A DNA stretch of 64,000 nucleotides from Roseicyclus sp. (GCF_018402035.1 NZ_JAGYJN010000005.1:124001-188000), one strand, 5' to 3'; counted from the first letter of the stretch, positions 51,507 to 61,638 are shown. Notes: generated by a model from the sequence alone, not told the origin. Program-made: numbers and translations.

Positions 51507-52625
51507 ATGCTGATCGGCTGCCCCAAGGAAATCAAACCGCAAGAATACCGCGTCGGGCTGACGCCTGCTGCCGCACGTGAGGCCATCGCCCATGGCCATA
51601 GCGTCATCATCGAAACCGGTGCCGGTCTTGGCGCGGGCTTTGATGACGCCGCCTATCAGGCCGTCGGTGCCCAGATCGTGGCAAATGCAGAGGCGGTTTT
51701 TGCCCAAGCCGCGATGGTGGTGAAGGTCAAAGAACCCCAAGCCAGCGAACGCGCGCGGCTGCGTGACGGTCAGATCTTGTTCACCTATCTGCATTTGGCC
51801 CCCGATCCCGACCAGACGCGCGATCTTTTGGCCAGTGGCGTGACGGCCATCGCCTATGAGACCGTGACCGATGCAGGCGGCGGCCTACCGCTTTTGGCCC
51901 CCATGTCCGAGGTGGCGGGCCGCTTGGCCCCACAGGTGGGCGCTTGGGCGCTGCACAAGGCCAATGGCGGGCGTGGCGTGCTACTCGGCGGCGTGCCCGG
52001 TGTCGGCCCGGCCGAGGTGGTGGTGATCGGCGGCGGTGTCGTCGGCACACAGGCCGCGCGCGTCGCCGCAGGCATGGGGGCGGATGTCACGGTGCTTGAT
52101 CGCGCGCTGCCCCGGCTGCGCTATCTCGATGATGTCTATCGCGGCGCGTTCAAGACACGCTATGCCAGCACGGATGCCATGGCCGAGTTGATCACGCGGG
52201 CCGATATGGTGATCGGCGCGGTGCTGATCCCCGGTGCCGCCGCGCCCAAGCTGATCAGCCGCGCCCAGCTGTCCACGATGAAGCCCGGCGCGGTCATCGT
52301 CGATGTCGCCATCGATCAAGGCGGCTGTTTCGAGACATCGCGCGCCACAACCCATCAAGACCCGATCTACGAGGTGGATGGCATCGTGCATTACTGCGTC
52401 GCCAATATGCCCGGCGCCGTGGCGCGCAGCGCGACCATCGCGCTTGGCAATGCCACCATGCCCTTCATGCTTGCCTTGGCCAACAAAGGCTGGCGTCAAG
52501 CCTGCGCCGATGATGCCCATCTTGCGGCAGGGTTGAACACACATGCCGGTCAGTTGACCAATGCCGCTGTCGGTGTGGCCTTACATTTGCCCAGCGTGAC
52601 GCCCACCGCGATCATCGCGGGTTAG
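51507..52625 (+). CDS. ald: Alanine dehydrogenase
   Basis: 372 aa. It converts L-alanine to pyruvate and ammonia with NAD. Signature parts are LIGCPKEIKPQEYRVGLTPA, VKVKEPQASER, the catalytic-His segment LFTYLHLAPDPDQTRDLL, and the Rossmann loop VVVIGGGVVGTQAARVAAGM, plus PGAVIVDVAIDQGGCFETSR. The start at 51507 has AAAGGAG seven bases upstream, which excludes the longer in-frame region. An intrinsic-type hairpin follows. Confidence 0.96.
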   Translation: MLIGCPKEIKPQEYRVGLTPAAAREAIAHGHSVIIETGAGLGAGFDDAAYQAVGAQIVANAEAVFAQAAMVVKVKEPQASERARLRDGQILFTYLHLAPDPDQTRDLLASGVTAIAYETVTDAGGGLPLLAPMSEVAGRLAPQVGAWALHKANGGRGVLLGGVPGVGPAEVVVIGGGVVGTQAARVAAGMGADVTVLDRALPRLRYLDDVYRGAFKTRYASTDAMAELITRADMVIGAVLIPGAAAPKLISRAQLSTMKPGAVIVDVAIDQGGCFETSRATTHQDPIYEVDGIVHYCVANMPGAVARSATIALGNATMPFMLALANKGWRQACADDAHLAAGLNTHAGQLTNAAVGVALHLPSVTPTAIIAG

Positions 52626-52631
52626 AGCATG

Positions 52632-52660
52632 AAAAAGGCCCGCCCCAATGGGCGGGCCTT
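52632..52660 (-). terminator. Bidirectional terminator between ald and mscL
   Basis: AAGGCCCGCCC and GGGCGGGCCTT form a perfect 11-bp stem around a 4-base loop. On the minus strand a run of five T follows, so it clearly ends mscL; on the plus strand it can also stop ald transcripts, though no T-run follows there. Confidence 0.85.
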
Positions 52661-52678
52661 ACAGCTTGCGCGCGGCAA

Positions 52679-53104
52679 TCAGCCCTTTTTCAGCGCGTCA
52701 CGGATCTCCAGCAAAACCTCCAACTCGGTCGGACCGGCGGGGGCGGCTGGTGCTTCGGCTTCTTTCTTGACCGCCGCTTCCTTGATCCGGTTGACCATTT
52801 TGACCAGCATGAACACGACAAAGGCGATGATCAGGAAATTGATCACGGCCATGACGAATTTGCCAATCGCAAAGACCGGCGCGCCCGCGTCTGTCGCGGC
52901 GGTAAGCGAGGGGTAGCTTTCGCCGTTCAGCGCATAGAACCAGCCGGAAAAGTCGATCCCACCGGTGACTAGCGCGATGATCGGGTTGATCAGATCACCC
53001 ACAAGCGACGACACAATCGCCGTGAAAGCCGCCCCGATGATGATACCCACAGCCATGTCCACGACATTGCCGCGCGCGATGAAATCTTTGAACTCGTTGA
53101 TCAT
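52679..53104 (-). CDS. mscL: Large-conductance mechanosensitive channel
   Basis: 141 aa. The N-terminal [20 protein letters not shown] with the first gate helix [20 protein letters not shown] and the second helix [20 protein letters not shown] are diagnostic. The C-terminal helical bundle contains the family end [11 protein letters not shown]. It opens under membrane tension as an osmotic safety valve. The upstream in-frame codons lack homology; the ATG at 53104 follows AGGTGG. Confidence 0.96.
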   Translation of the reverse strand: MINEFKDFIARGNVVDMAVGIIIGAAFTAIVSSLVGDLINPIIALVTGGIDFSGWFYALNGESYPSLTAATDAGAPVFAIGKFVMAVINFLIIAFVVFMLVKMVNRIKEAAVKKEAEAPAAPAGPTELEVLLEIRDALKKG

Positions 53105-53280
53105 TTGGTCGTCCCACCTGTTACATTTACATGCGCCCGGGATGTGTCCGCACGCCCGGCAGCGCGCGCGCAAATGACCTCAAAGTTTTTTCAATCGCAA
53201 GAAATGATCGCTGCGATTTTCTTTTTTTGTCCCAGTGTCACCATCGCAACGCGGGGCGATGGCCAAAATAACCATAGCCC

Positions 53281-53331
53281 GAATTTTCGTACGAAAATTC
53301 AGGCCGTGCGATTATTCGTACGAATAATCGC
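53281..53331. repeat. Two perfect palindromes centred on CGTACG after pheT
   Basis: P5 53281-53300 (20 bp, half GAATTTTCGT) and P6 53308-53331 (24 bp, half GCGATTATTCGT), each with exact mirror complement and no loop, 7 bases apart. P6 ends one base before the pheT stop codon. They are the same type as the cluster at 40353-40442 and again lie directly at a gene 3' end, so a shared role as terminators or 3' processing signals is plausible. Confidence 0.88.
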
Positions 53332-53332
53332 T

Positions 53333-55742
53333 TCAGCCGCGCAGCGTGCCGCCCGAGGCCTTGGTCACCTTATCCACGACTTTGGCGGCCACGGCCTCGA
53401 TCTCATCTTCGGTCAGGGTGCGATCGCGGGGCTGCAACCGCACGCTTAGCGCGATGGATTTGCGCCCTTCACCCAGCGATCCGCCGATGAACTCGTCAAA
53501 GACGCGCACATCCGTGATCAGCGCCTTATCGGCACCTGCAGCGGCATTGACCAAGATAGCTGCCTCAACACCCGCCTCGACGACAAAGGCAAAGTCGCGC
53601 TCGACCGCCTGATACTCGGCCATCTCGACCGCGCCACGGCTGGCACCTGCGGATTTCGGCATCGGGATCTCTGCGGCATAGATGGTAAAGGCCATGGCTG
53701 GCCCTTTTACATCCATCGCCTTGAGCACCTTGGGATGCAATTCGCCAAAGACCGCAAGGCGTTTTTGCGGGCCAAGGCACAAGATCCCATGCCGCCCCGG
53801 GTGCCACCAGCCCGGCGCACCGCGCAAGATCTGCATCTTGGCAGGCGCGCCCATGGCAGCAAGGATCGCCTCGGCATCAGCCTTGATGTCATAACACATC
53901 GACCGCGCGGCGGGTGCCATGCGGATCGCGCGGTGCCGTGTGGCCGACCAACAGCCCTGCGACCTGGAGATGTTGCTCGCCCGGCTCGCCGCCGTGAAAG
54001 GCATGGCCCACCTCGCAGAGTGCAAGATCCATCATGCCGCGCGCTTGGTTGCGCGCCGCAGCTTGCAAGAGCCCCGGCAAAAGATCGGGGCGCATATGGC
54101 TCAGATCGGCTGAGATCGGGTTTTCCAGCATCACATCATCGCTGCCACCGCCGAAGAGCTGGGCCGCCGCACGGTCGATGAAGGAATAGGTGACGCATTC
54201 ATTATAGCCCAAGGCCGCCGCGGTGCGCCGCCCGATCCGCTCACGCGATTGCGCAGGTGTCAGCACGGGCTTGGGCACACCTGCCGTGGCACGCGGCAGG
54301 GGCTTGGGCTCCAGCTTGGTGAGCGAGGAGATGCGCGCCACCTCTTCGACCAGATCGGCCTCGCCCTGCACATCGCGCCGCCAGGACGGCACCCAAACCT
54401 CAAGCATGTCGCCGCTTCCGGTGGCCGAAAAGCCAAGGCTGGTCAGGATGCGCGCCTGTTCGGCCTTGGGAATATCCATCCCCACAAGCGAGATGACGCG
54501 CTTGGTATCAAGGCTATAGCTGCGCGCGGTCTTGGGCGCGGCTCCTGCCTCGACCAGCTCCGAGGCTTCGCCACCGCACAGATCAAGGATCATCCGCGTC
54601 GCGGCCTCTAGCCCCGGCAAGGTATAGTCCGGGTCCACGCCGCGCTCGAAGCGGTAGCGCGCGTCGGAATGGATCTTCAGATCGCGCCCGGTAAAGGCCG
54701 TATGGATCGGGTCCCAATAGGCACTCTCCAAGAACACCGTCACCGTCTCTTCGGTGCAGCCGGTGTCTTCGCCACCCATGATGCCTGCAAGGCTTTCGGG
54801 GCCGCGATCATCGGAGATCAGCGTGTGGCCCGCGCGCATCGTGTAGGTCTTGCCATCCAGCGCCAACAGCGCCTCGCCACCTGTGGCGCGGTGCACGCGC
54901 AGACCGCCTTGCATCTTGTCCACATCGAAGACATGCAGCGGGCGGTTCATGTCATAGGTGAAGAAATTCGTCACATCGACCAGCGCCGAGATGGGGCGCA
55001 ACCCGATGGCGCGCAGCCGATCTTGCAGCCATGCGGGGCTGGGGCCGTTTTTCACGCCACGGATCACGCGGCCCGCGAAATGGGGGGCGACGTCCAGCGT
55101 GTCGGCATCGATGGTGACAGACACCGGGCAGGGAAAACTGCCCGCCACGGGCTGTGGATCATGGGGTTTGAGTGTGCCCAAGCCGCGCGCGGCCAGATCA
55201 CGCGCAATGCCGTGGATACCAAGCGCATCTTGACGGTTGGGCGTAATCGCAATCTCGATCACCGGATCGACCTTGGCCGGATCATGGGCGGCCAGCCAAT
55301 CGGTGAACTTTTGCCCGACAGCGCCGGAGGGCAGTTCGATAATCCCGCCATGCTCGTCCGACAGTTCCAACTCGCGTTCCGAGGCCATCATGCCATGGCT
55401 TTCAACACCGCGGATCTTGCCCACGGCTAGCGTGGTATCGATGCCCGGCACATAATCGCCGGGCTTGGCCAGAACCACCGTGATGCCAGCGCGCGCATTG
55501 GGCGCGCCGCAGACGATCTGTTTCACGCCCTCGTCGGTTTCGACCATGCAGACGCGCAGCCGATCCGCATCGGGGTGCTGCTCAGCCGATTGGATGCGCG
55601 CGATGGTAAAGGGCGCAAGACGGGCCGCGCGATCCTCCACGCCTTCGACCTCAAGGCCCAGATCGGTCAGCGCCTCGGTGATCGCGTCAAGCGTCGCCTC
55701 TGTTTCCAGATGCTCTTTCAGCCAGGAGAGGGTGAATTTCAT
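53333..55742 (-). CDS. pheT: Phenylalanyl-tRNA synthetase beta subunit, interrupted by an apparent frameshift
   Basis: The N-terminal frame (from 55742) holds EMAP-like, B3/B4 and core domains: MKFTLSWLKEHLETEATLDA, then IVCGAPNARAGITVVLAKPG and the conserved RYRFERGVDP. It stops at 53889 after RRAVDVL. The other frame, read from near 53895, continues with YDIKADAEAILAAMGAP and the anticodon-binding domain to LSVRLQPRDRTLTEDEIEAV. The junction reads GTG-TTA-TGA where GTG-TAT-GAC is expected, so one extra T is present at about 53896-53898. PheT is essential, so a sequencing error is the likeliest cause. The total, about 800 residues, is normal. Confidence 0.88.
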
Positions 55743-55784
55743 CGCTTCATTCCTAATGTGTCGGCAGCGTGGGGGCGGTCAGGC

Positions 55785-56858
55785 TCAAACGCCGGCATGC
55801 ACCGCCGGCATCTGCAGCGCGGCAAACCCGTAGTGCCTCAACCAGCGCAAATCTGAGTCGAAGAACGCGCGCAGATCGGGGATGCCGTATTTCAGCATCG
55901 CGATGCGGTCGATGCCCATGCCGAAGGCGAACCCCTGCCATTCGTTCGGGTCGATCCCGCCTGCTTGCAGCACTTTCGGGTGCACCATGCCCGAGCCCAG
56001 AACCTCGAGCCAGTCATTGCCTTCGCCCACCTTCACGGTGCCGCCTTCCCATGAGCACTGGATATCGACCTCGGCGGAGGGTTCGGTGAAGGGGAAATGC
56101 GAGGCGCGGAAGCGGGTGCGCACATTAGTGCCGAAATAGGCGGAGAAGAACGATTCCAGCACCCATTTCAGATTGGCCATCGAGATATCGCGGTCAATCG
56201 CCAACCCTTCGACCTGATGGAACATCGGCGTGTGGGTCTGGTCGTAATCGGCGCGATAGACGCGGCCCGGCGCGATCACGCGGGTGGGGGCGCCATGGGC
56301 CTCCATATAGCGGATCTGCACGGGGCTGGTGTGGGTGCGCAGCACATGGGGCGGGCGGTCGTCACCGGGCGCGCGATGGGTGTAGAAGGTATCCATCTCG
56401 GCCCGCGCGGGGTGGTGGCCGGGAATGTTGAGCGCATCGAAATTGTAAAAATCGGTCTCGATCTGCGGCCCTTCGGCCACGGCGAACCCCATGTCGGCGA
56501 AAATCGCGGTCACTTCTTCGGTCACTTGAGAAACGGGATGGATCGTCCCCTGACGGCGGTGGCGCGCGGGCAGGGTCACATCCAGCCATTCGGCGCGCAG
56601 CCGCTCATCAAGTGCGGCGTCGCCCAATGCTGCTTTCTTCGCGGCCAGCGCGGTGGTCACTTCGTCTTTCAGCGCGTTTAGCGCGGGGCCAGCGACTTGG
56701 CGTTCCTCGGGCGACATCGCCCCCAATTCGCGCATGCGCAGGCTGATGTCACCCTTTTTACCAAGGGCCGCCACGCGCAGATCTTCGAGCGTGGTCTCAT
56801 CGCTGGCCGCACCGATGCGCCCCAGCCAATCCGATTTCAGCTGATCCAAACTGTCCAT
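55785..56858 (-). CDS. pheS: Phenylalanyl-tRNA synthetase alpha subunit
   Basis: 357 aa. The N-terminal coiled coil is followed by the class II catalytic core: [59 protein letters not shown] and [20 protein letters not shown]. It pairs with PheT as (alpha-beta)2 and attaches Phe to tRNA-Phe. It lies 42 bp upstream of pheT on the same strand. Confidence 0.96.
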   Translation of the reverse strand: MDSLDQLKSDWLGRIGAASDETTLEDLRVAALGKKGDISLRMRELGAMSPEERQVAGPALNALKDEVTTALAAKKAALGDAALDERLRAEWLDVTLPARHRRQGTIHPVSQVTEEVTAIFADMGFAVAEGPQIETDFYNFDALNIPGHHPARAEMDTFYTHRAPGDDRPPHVLRTHTSPVQIRYMEAHGAPTRVIAPGRVYRADYDQTHTPMFHQVEGLAIDRDISMANLKWVLESFFSAYFGTNVRTRFRASHFPFTEPSAEVDIQCSWEGGTVKVGEGNDWLEVLGSGMVHPKVLQAGGIDPNEWQGFAFGMGIDRIAMLKYGIPDLRAFFDSDLRWLRHYGFAALQMPAVHAGV

Positions 56859-56930
56859 GATCCGCGCCTTTTGCCCGTCAATTCCGCGCCCTCACCTATC
56901 ACGGAAGGCCGCGATTGCAAGCCGCAGGGC

Positions 56931-57662
56931 CTAGGTTCCGTCCTTGCCCGCAAAGGCGGATTTGCGCCCCCGGATCTCAAGCGCGCGGCGCGAGCGCGTG
57001 ACCTTGCCGTTTTGGGCATAGATCGTTGTGGGCGGCATGGTCTTTGTGCGCTTTTCGGCCACCACGATACTGTCGTAGCAGCGGATGGAATGAAGTTCCT
57101 TGGCGATGGGATCAAAGGGAAACAGCGCGTCTTGATCGGTGTACCAGCTATGCATCCGGTCGATCATGCGCTTGGCATATTCGATAAAGCTTGCCTCGTT
57201 GCGGTAGCCGCCGCCGAAACCCGGCCAGTAAGATGTGTGGCAATCCTCGACCAGATAAAGCCCGCCCTCGGCCAGATGCGGCCAGAGGTTTTCATAGCTG
57301 GCGATCTGATGGGCGCAGACATGGCTGCCATCATCCAAAATCACATCGAACGGCCCGTGTTTCGCGGCAATATCGGCCAGAAAGGCCGGATCGGCTTGAT
57401 TGCCGATCTCCACGCTGGTGCCGGGGATTTCCAGCGCTTTGCAGGCCGGGTCGATATCGATGAAGGTCAGCCGCGCCTGATCGCCGAAAAACCCCTTCCA
57501 CATCGGGATGGAGCCGCCGCGAAACACCCCGATTTCAAGAAATGAGATCGGGCGGCCACGAAACCGCGTCAACTCGCGGGTATAGACGTCGAAATAATGC
57601 GCCCATTTGCTGAGCAGGCGCTCATCGGTGGTCTTGAGATAATCGGAAAAGAAATCGGCCAT
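56931..57662 (-). CDS. Class I SAM-dependent methyltransferase, CmcI/TylF-like
   Basis: 243 aa. The fold is seen in ISFLEIGVFRGGSIPMWKGF (motif I), LTFIDIDPACKALEIP (motif II) and FDVILDDGSHVCAHQIASYE (motif IV with Asp), followed by YLVEDCHTSYW. It is of the CmcI/TylF-like type that methylates sugars or small molecules. The start is the ATG at 57662; a GTG six bases earlier is possible. Substrate unknown. It lies between the rplT terminator and pheS. Confidence 0.72.
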   Translation of the reverse strand: MADFFSDYLKTTDERLLSKWAHYFDVYTRELTRFRGRPISFLEIGVFRGGSIPMWKGFFGDQARLTFIDIDPACKALEIPGTSVEIGNQADPAFLADIAAKHGPFDVILDDGSHVCAHQIASYENLWPHLAEGGLYLVEDCHTSYWPGFGGGYRNEASFIEYAKRMIDRMHSWYTDQDALFPFDPIAKELHSIRCYDSIVVAEKRTKTMPPTTIYAQNGKVTRSRRALEIRGRKSAFAGKDGT

Positions 57663-57686
57663 ACGCACGCGCCCTACACAAAGAAT

Positions 57687-57718
57687 AACCCCCGCCGGAC
57701 CATCGCCCAGCGGGGGTT
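57687..57718 (-). terminator. Terminator of the rpmI-rplT unit
   Basis: On the minus strand AACCCCCGC pairs exactly with GCGGGGGTT around a 14-base loop, followed by the T-rich ATTCTTT. It lies 23 bp after the rplT stop and before the methyltransferase start. Confidence 0.85.
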
Positions 57719-57740
57719 TGAATTCAAGCTTGGCTACGCC

Positions 57741-58100
57741 TCAAAGTGCGGCGCGGGCCTGTGCGACGATGGCACCGAAAGCCTCGGGCTCATGGATCGC
57801 CAGATCGGCCAGAACCTTGCGGTCAACCTCGATCCCGGCAAGCGCCAGACCGTTGATGAAACGCGAATAGGTCATCTGTTCGTCGAATGCGCGAACGGCG
57901 GCGTTGATGCGCTGAATCCACAGCGCGCGGAACTGCCGCTTGCGGACTTTACGGTCGCGGGTTGCATACTGGTTGGCCTTATCGACAGCCTGCGTCGCGG
58001 TGCGGAAGCTGCGCGAACGGGCGCCATAATAGCCTTTGGCCGCGTCAAGAACCTTCTTGTGGCGGCGATGGGTAACGGTTCCACCTTTGGTGCGGGACAT
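57741..58100 (-). CDS. rplT: Large ribosomal subunit protein bL20
   Basis: 119 aa, rich in Arg and Lys, with the L20 signature [20 protein letters not shown]. It binds 23S rRNA early in 50S assembly. It follows rpmI by 12 bp on the same strand. In many bacteria L20 represses the infC-rpmI-rplT operon; infC is not adjacent here. Confidence 0.97.
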   Translation of the reverse strand: MSRTKGGTVTHRRHKKVLDAAKGYYGARSRSFRTATQAVDKANQYATRDRKVRKRQFRALWIQRINAAVRAFDEQMTYSRFINGLALAGIEVDRKVLADLAIHEPEAFGAIVAQARAAL

Positions 58101-58112
58101 TTTGCGGCCTCC

Positions 58113-58313
58113 TCAGCGGTCGTAGGGCATGTAGGTCTTGACGATCTTCGCGTCCTGTTCGGACAAAGTCGTCGTCCCACGCGCGTTGCGGATGAACTTG
58201 GTCGTCCGCTTGATCATCCCGTGCCGCTTGCCGGCCTGTGCCGCCACCACCTTGCCGGTGCCAGTCACCTTAAAGCGCTTTTTGGCGCTCGATTTCGTCT
58301 TCATCTTCGGCAT
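58113..58313 (-). CDS. rpmI: Large ribosomal subunit protein bL35
   Basis: 66 aa, starting [20 protein letters not shown] and containing [15 protein letters not shown]. The 66-codon length and ACAGGAGACGAAA before the ATG at 58313 decide the start; a longer frame is open upstream but has no homology. Operon with rplT. Confidence 0.97.
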   Translation of the reverse strand: MPKMKTKSSAKKRFKVTGTGKVVAAQAGKRHGMIKRTTKFIRNARGTTTLSEQDAKIVKTYMPYDR

Positions 58314-58436
58314 TTTCGTCTCCTGTCTTCTAGAGAGCTTCGGGCGCGACTCGGCATGCCGTTTTGGCCGGCCGCACCGTTGGAGGCCGTCGCATACAGC
58401 CAAAGCGCGGGGCTGTCCAGCACCTCGCGCGGGGAT

Positions 58437-58997
58437 TCACATCAAGGGCGGGTTGCCGGGCGCTGCGGTAAAGACGCGGATGTAATCCCCCGGCGATGAT
58501 CCGGCCCACAGCAGAAACAGGCGATGCGGATCATCCGGGTCAATCCAAACCTCGTCGCCTGTCTCAAGACCGCGCAACTCCGGGCTGACATAGCGCACGG
58601 CGGTGCCCGCCAAATCATCAGAGGCCGCAAGCGTCGCCTGCCGCGTCGCCACCCCAAGGATCGGCGCATCAAAGACGACATAGGCGAACTGGCTGCTCTG
58701 GATACTGTCGAAAAAGACGTAGTGGCTGGCCAGTTCCGTGCCGATGGGCAAGACACCCTCGGGCATGCCGCCGATATCGACGACAAGGGGCCGGGAAAGC
58801 GTGATCATCTGCGCCTCGTCAAAGGCATAGAGATTGTCATCGTCGAAATGATCATGCCCCACGGCAAAAGGCTGGCTTGCATCAAGCACAACAAACCGGC
58901 CCTGCCCCGATTGCTGCAAGATCCCCCCATCGCGAATGGCCCCCGATCCCGGCCCTGCACTGGCCAGAACCAAGGCCATCGAAAGCATGGCGCGCAT
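58437..58997 (-). CDS. Secreted hypothetical protein
   Basis: 186 aa with an export signal (MRAMLSMALVLASAGPGSGA). The rest is acidic with many beta-type segments (LYAFDEAQMITLSRPLVVDI, HYVFFDSIQSSQFAYVVFDA) and no catalytic motif that I recognise. It starts at the base next to the stop of the 77-aa membrane gene, so it belongs to the pyk unit. Confidence 0.6.
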   Translation of the reverse strand: MRAMLSMALVLASAGPGSGAIRDGGILQQSGQGRFVVLDASQPFAVGHDHFDDDNLYAFDEAQMITLSRPLVVDIGGMPEGVLPIGTELASHYVFFDSIQSSQFAYVVFDAPILGVATRQATLAASDDLAGTAVRYVSPELRGLETGDEVWIDPDDPHRLFLLWAGSSPGDYIRVFTAAPGNPPLM

Positions 58998-59231
58998 CTA
59001 GTTCAGCACCATCGCCGCAACATGGATAAACGCCATCGGCAGATCATGGGGGCCAAGCCCGCCGGGGATGACCGACAGATGCAAGAACCCCAAGATCACC
59101 ACCCCGATGATGAGCGCTGCAAAAGCGGGCCACGACCAGATACGGTTCACCCAGCCCGCCACCAAGGATGCCGTCGCAAGCAGCACCACAAGCACGGCGA
59201 TGACGATTAAGATGTTCGGATCAATACTCAC
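58998..59231 (-). CDS. Small membrane protein (77 aa) downstream of pyk
   Basis: Two helices (ILIVIAVLVVLLATASLVAG, PAFAALIIGVVILGFLHLSV) and a short tail. The GTG at 59231 overlaps the pyk stop (GTGA), which supports a GTG start and translational coupling. Function unknown. Confidence 0.65.
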   Translation of the reverse strand: MSIDPNILIVIAVLVVLLATASLVAGWVNRIWSWPAFAALIIGVVILGFLHLSVIPGGLGPHDLPMAFIHVAAMVLN

Positions 59232-60676
59232 TCAGGGTCCGCTGCATAGATCAATCGTTCTTCGCATGGTGCCACGCGCAAGATGTTCGTGGAACCCTGC
59301 ACATTGAACGGCACACCGGCGGTCACGATGATCTGATCGGCCTCGGTCGCGTGGCCCCCTTCGCGCGCGATACGCGCCGCCGAGATGACCGCCCCCTTGA
59401 AGCGGTTCACCTCGCCCGTGACATAGCAATGGCACCCCCAAGTCAGGCACATCCGCCGCGCCACGCCAACCAAGGGCGTCAGGGCCAAGATCGGCACCTG
59501 TGGGCGTTCCCGTGCAACCAATGCGGCGGTGTTGCCCGATTGGGTGAAACAGCAGATCGCCTTGATATCCACGGTTTCCGCGATCTCGCGCGCGGCCAAG
59601 ACAATGGCATCCGCCGTTGTGACACGCGCAACATTGCGCGAGGCGGCCATGATGGAGGTGTAATTCGAGTCGTTCTCGACCTCGAGCGCGACGTTGTTCA
59701 TCGTCTGAACCGCCTCGATCGGATAGGCGCCCGCCGCCGATTCCGCGCTCAGCATCACGGCATCGGCCCCCTCGTAAAGGGCGGTGGCCACATCCGACAC
59801 TTCGGCGCGGGTCGGCATCGGACTTTCGATCATCGATTCCAACATCTGGGTCGCCACGATCACGGGCTTGGCGGCCGCGCGGCATTTGCGGACCAACCGC
59901 TTTTGGATCGGCGGAACGTTTTGCACGGGCAACTCTACACCCAGATCACCACGCGCAACCATGATCCCGTCCGAGACGGCCAAGATCTCGTCAAAGGCGG
60001 TGACTGCGGCCGGTTTCTCGATCTTGGACAGGATTGCAGCGCGACCGCGGGCGAGTTCGCGCGCCTCATGCACATCGGCGGCGCGCTGCACAAAGGACAG
60101 CGCCAGCCAATCGACGCCCAGCGCACAGACAAATTCCAGATCGGCACGGTCTTTTTCACTCAGCGCCGCCAAGGGCAGCACGACATCGGGCACGTTCACG
60201 CCCTTGCGGTTGGAGACCGGGCCACCCGCGATCACCGTGCAATCGGCGAAATCGGCACCACAGGCATCAACACGCAGCCGCACCTTGCCATCATTGACCA
60301 ACAGCCGCGCGCCCGGTTCAAGGGCTGCGAAAATCTCGGGATGGGGCAGGTTCACCCGGCTCTCGCTGCCCGGCGTCTTATCAAGATCAAAGCGGAAGGA
60401 GGCGCCGTTTTTCAGCACATGCCCCTCGTCATCGGCAAAGACGCCGCAGCGGAGCTTGGGGCCTTGCAGATCGGCCAGAATGGCGATGGGGCGGCCAACA
60501 TCGGCCTCGACCTTGCGGATCGCGGCGTGGCGCGCGGCAATCTCGGCATGGCCGCCGTGGGACATGTTGAGGCGGAACACATCCGCGCCTGCATCGTAAA
60601 GCTTGCGGATCATATGTTCGCCATCCGATGCCGGGCCAAGTGTTGCCACGATCTTGACATTGCGGTCGCGTTTCAT
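59228..60676 (-). CDS. pyk: Pyruvate kinase
   Basis: 482 aa. It converts phosphoenolpyruvate and ADP to pyruvate and ATP. Seen are KIVATLGPASDGEHMIRKLY, FRLNMSHGGHAEI, LADLQGPKLRCGVF, MVARGDLGVELPVQNVPPIQ and the metal-binding IVATQMLESMIESPMPTRAE, plus a C-terminal allosteric domain. The start at 60676 is preceded by AAAGGAG with good spacing, rather than 60694. It overlaps a small membrane gene at its 3' end. Confidence 0.96.
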   Translation of the reverse strand: MKRDRNVKIVATLGPASDGEHMIRKLYDAGADVFRLNMSHGGHAEIAARHAAIRKVEADVGRPIAILADLQGPKLRCGVFADDEGHVLKNGASFRFDLDKTPGSESRVNLPHPEIFAALEPGARLLVNDGKVRLRVDACGADFADCTVIAGGPVSNRKGVNVPDVVLPLAALSEKDRADLEFVCALGVDWLALSFVQRAADVHEARELARGRAAILSKIEKPAAVTAFDEILAVSDGIMVARGDLGVELPVQNVPPIQKRLVRKCRAAAKPVIVATQMLESMIESPMPTRAEVSDVATALYEGADAVMLSAESAAGAYPIEAVQTMNNVALEVENDSNYTSIMAASRNVARVTTADAIVLAAREIAETVDIKAICCFTQSGNTAALVARERPQVPILALTPLVGVARRMCLTWGCHCYVTGEVNRFKGAVISAARIAREGGHATEADQIIVTAGVPFNVQGSTNILRVAPCEERLIYAADPE

Positions 60677-60876
60677 CGATCGGCTCCTTTTCATCCGCTA
60701 TCCGGTCGGCCATCGCGGGGTGGCCTTGACCAATGTGTTAGCGCAAACATGCGCGTCTTTATTGCTCTATGGCGCAATTCCGGCACGCCGACAACAGACA
60801 TGCGCGCGACCACTGGCCAAGCCTGCGCGAAAGTCCTATTTCCGCCCCCAATCAACCTCAGGGATGCGACAAGGAC

Positions 60877-61614
60877 ATGACGCCAGCCTATCAGATCGAG
60901 GGCGAGGATCGCCCGGGGCGCTGGGTGGTGACATGCGATCACGCCTCAAACCGCGTGCCCGAAACCGTGGCGGGTGGCGATCTGGGCCTGCCGCCCGAAG
61001 ATATGGCGCGCCACATCGCCTATGATATCGGCGCGGCCGGACTGGCGCGTGCTTTGGGGGCGGCACTCGATAGCCCGGTGATCTTGTCCGATTTCTCGCG
61101 CCTCGTGATCGACCCGAACCGGGGCGAGGATGATCCGACGCTGTGCATGAAGATCTACGACGGCTCGATCATTCCCGCCAACAGGCACGCCGATACGGCC
61201 GAGGTCGAGCGGCGGCTGGCATTGTTTCACCGCCCCTATCATGATGCCTTGGCGGGGCTTCTTGCGCGCCGCGTGGGCCCGGCAATCTTGGCAATCCATT
61301 CCTTCACCCCGCAGCTCAAGGGGCGCGCGCCGCGCCCTTGGCATGTGGGGGTGCTTTATGCAGGTGACACGCGCTTGGCCTATCCGCTTTTGGCACAACT
61401 GCGCGCCGCAGGTGATATCTGTGTCGGCGATAATGAGCCCTATAGCGGGCATCTGCCCGGTGACGCGCTCGACCGGCACGGGGTACAGCCCGGTCTGCCC
61501 CATGTGCTGATCGAATTGCGCAATGATCTGATCACATCACCGCAACAGCAGCGCGATTGGGGAAATCGTTTAGCACCGATGCTTGACGCGGCACGCAAGA
61601 ATGCCGAGGTCTGA
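60877..61614 (+). CDS. N-formylglutamate amidohydrolase family protein
   Basis: 245 aa, family PF05013. Conserved metal/active-site segments are VVTCDHASNRVPE, DFSRLVIDPNRGEDDPTL, AILAIHSFTPQLKG and LPHVLIELRNDLI. It is related to HutG of histidine degradation, but there are no other hut genes, so the natural substrate is uncertain. AAGGAC precedes the ATG at 60877. It is divergent from pyk and followed by DUF1244 and rluA genes. Confidence 0.85.
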   Translation: MTPAYQIEGEDRPGRWVVTCDHASNRVPETVAGGDLGLPPEDMARHIAYDIGAAGLARALGAALDSPVILSDFSRLVIDPNRGEDDPTLCMKIYDGSIIPANRHADTAEVERRLALFHRPYHDALAGLLARRVGPAILAIHSFTPQLKGRAPRPWHVGVLYAGDTRLAYPLLAQLRAAGDICVGDNEPYSGHLPGDALDRHGVQPGLPHVLIELRNDLITSPQQQRDWGNRLAPMLDAARKNAEV

Positions 61615-61638
61615 GCCAACCACAGGGAGAGAGAGACC

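Noticed and set aside
53889..53900. Programmed +1 frameshift in pheT like prfB.
   Set aside because: TGAC follows the P-site codon as in prfB, but TTA cannot re-pair well as TAT and there is no Shine-Dalgarno-like stimulator just upstream; an extra base in the sequence is simpler.
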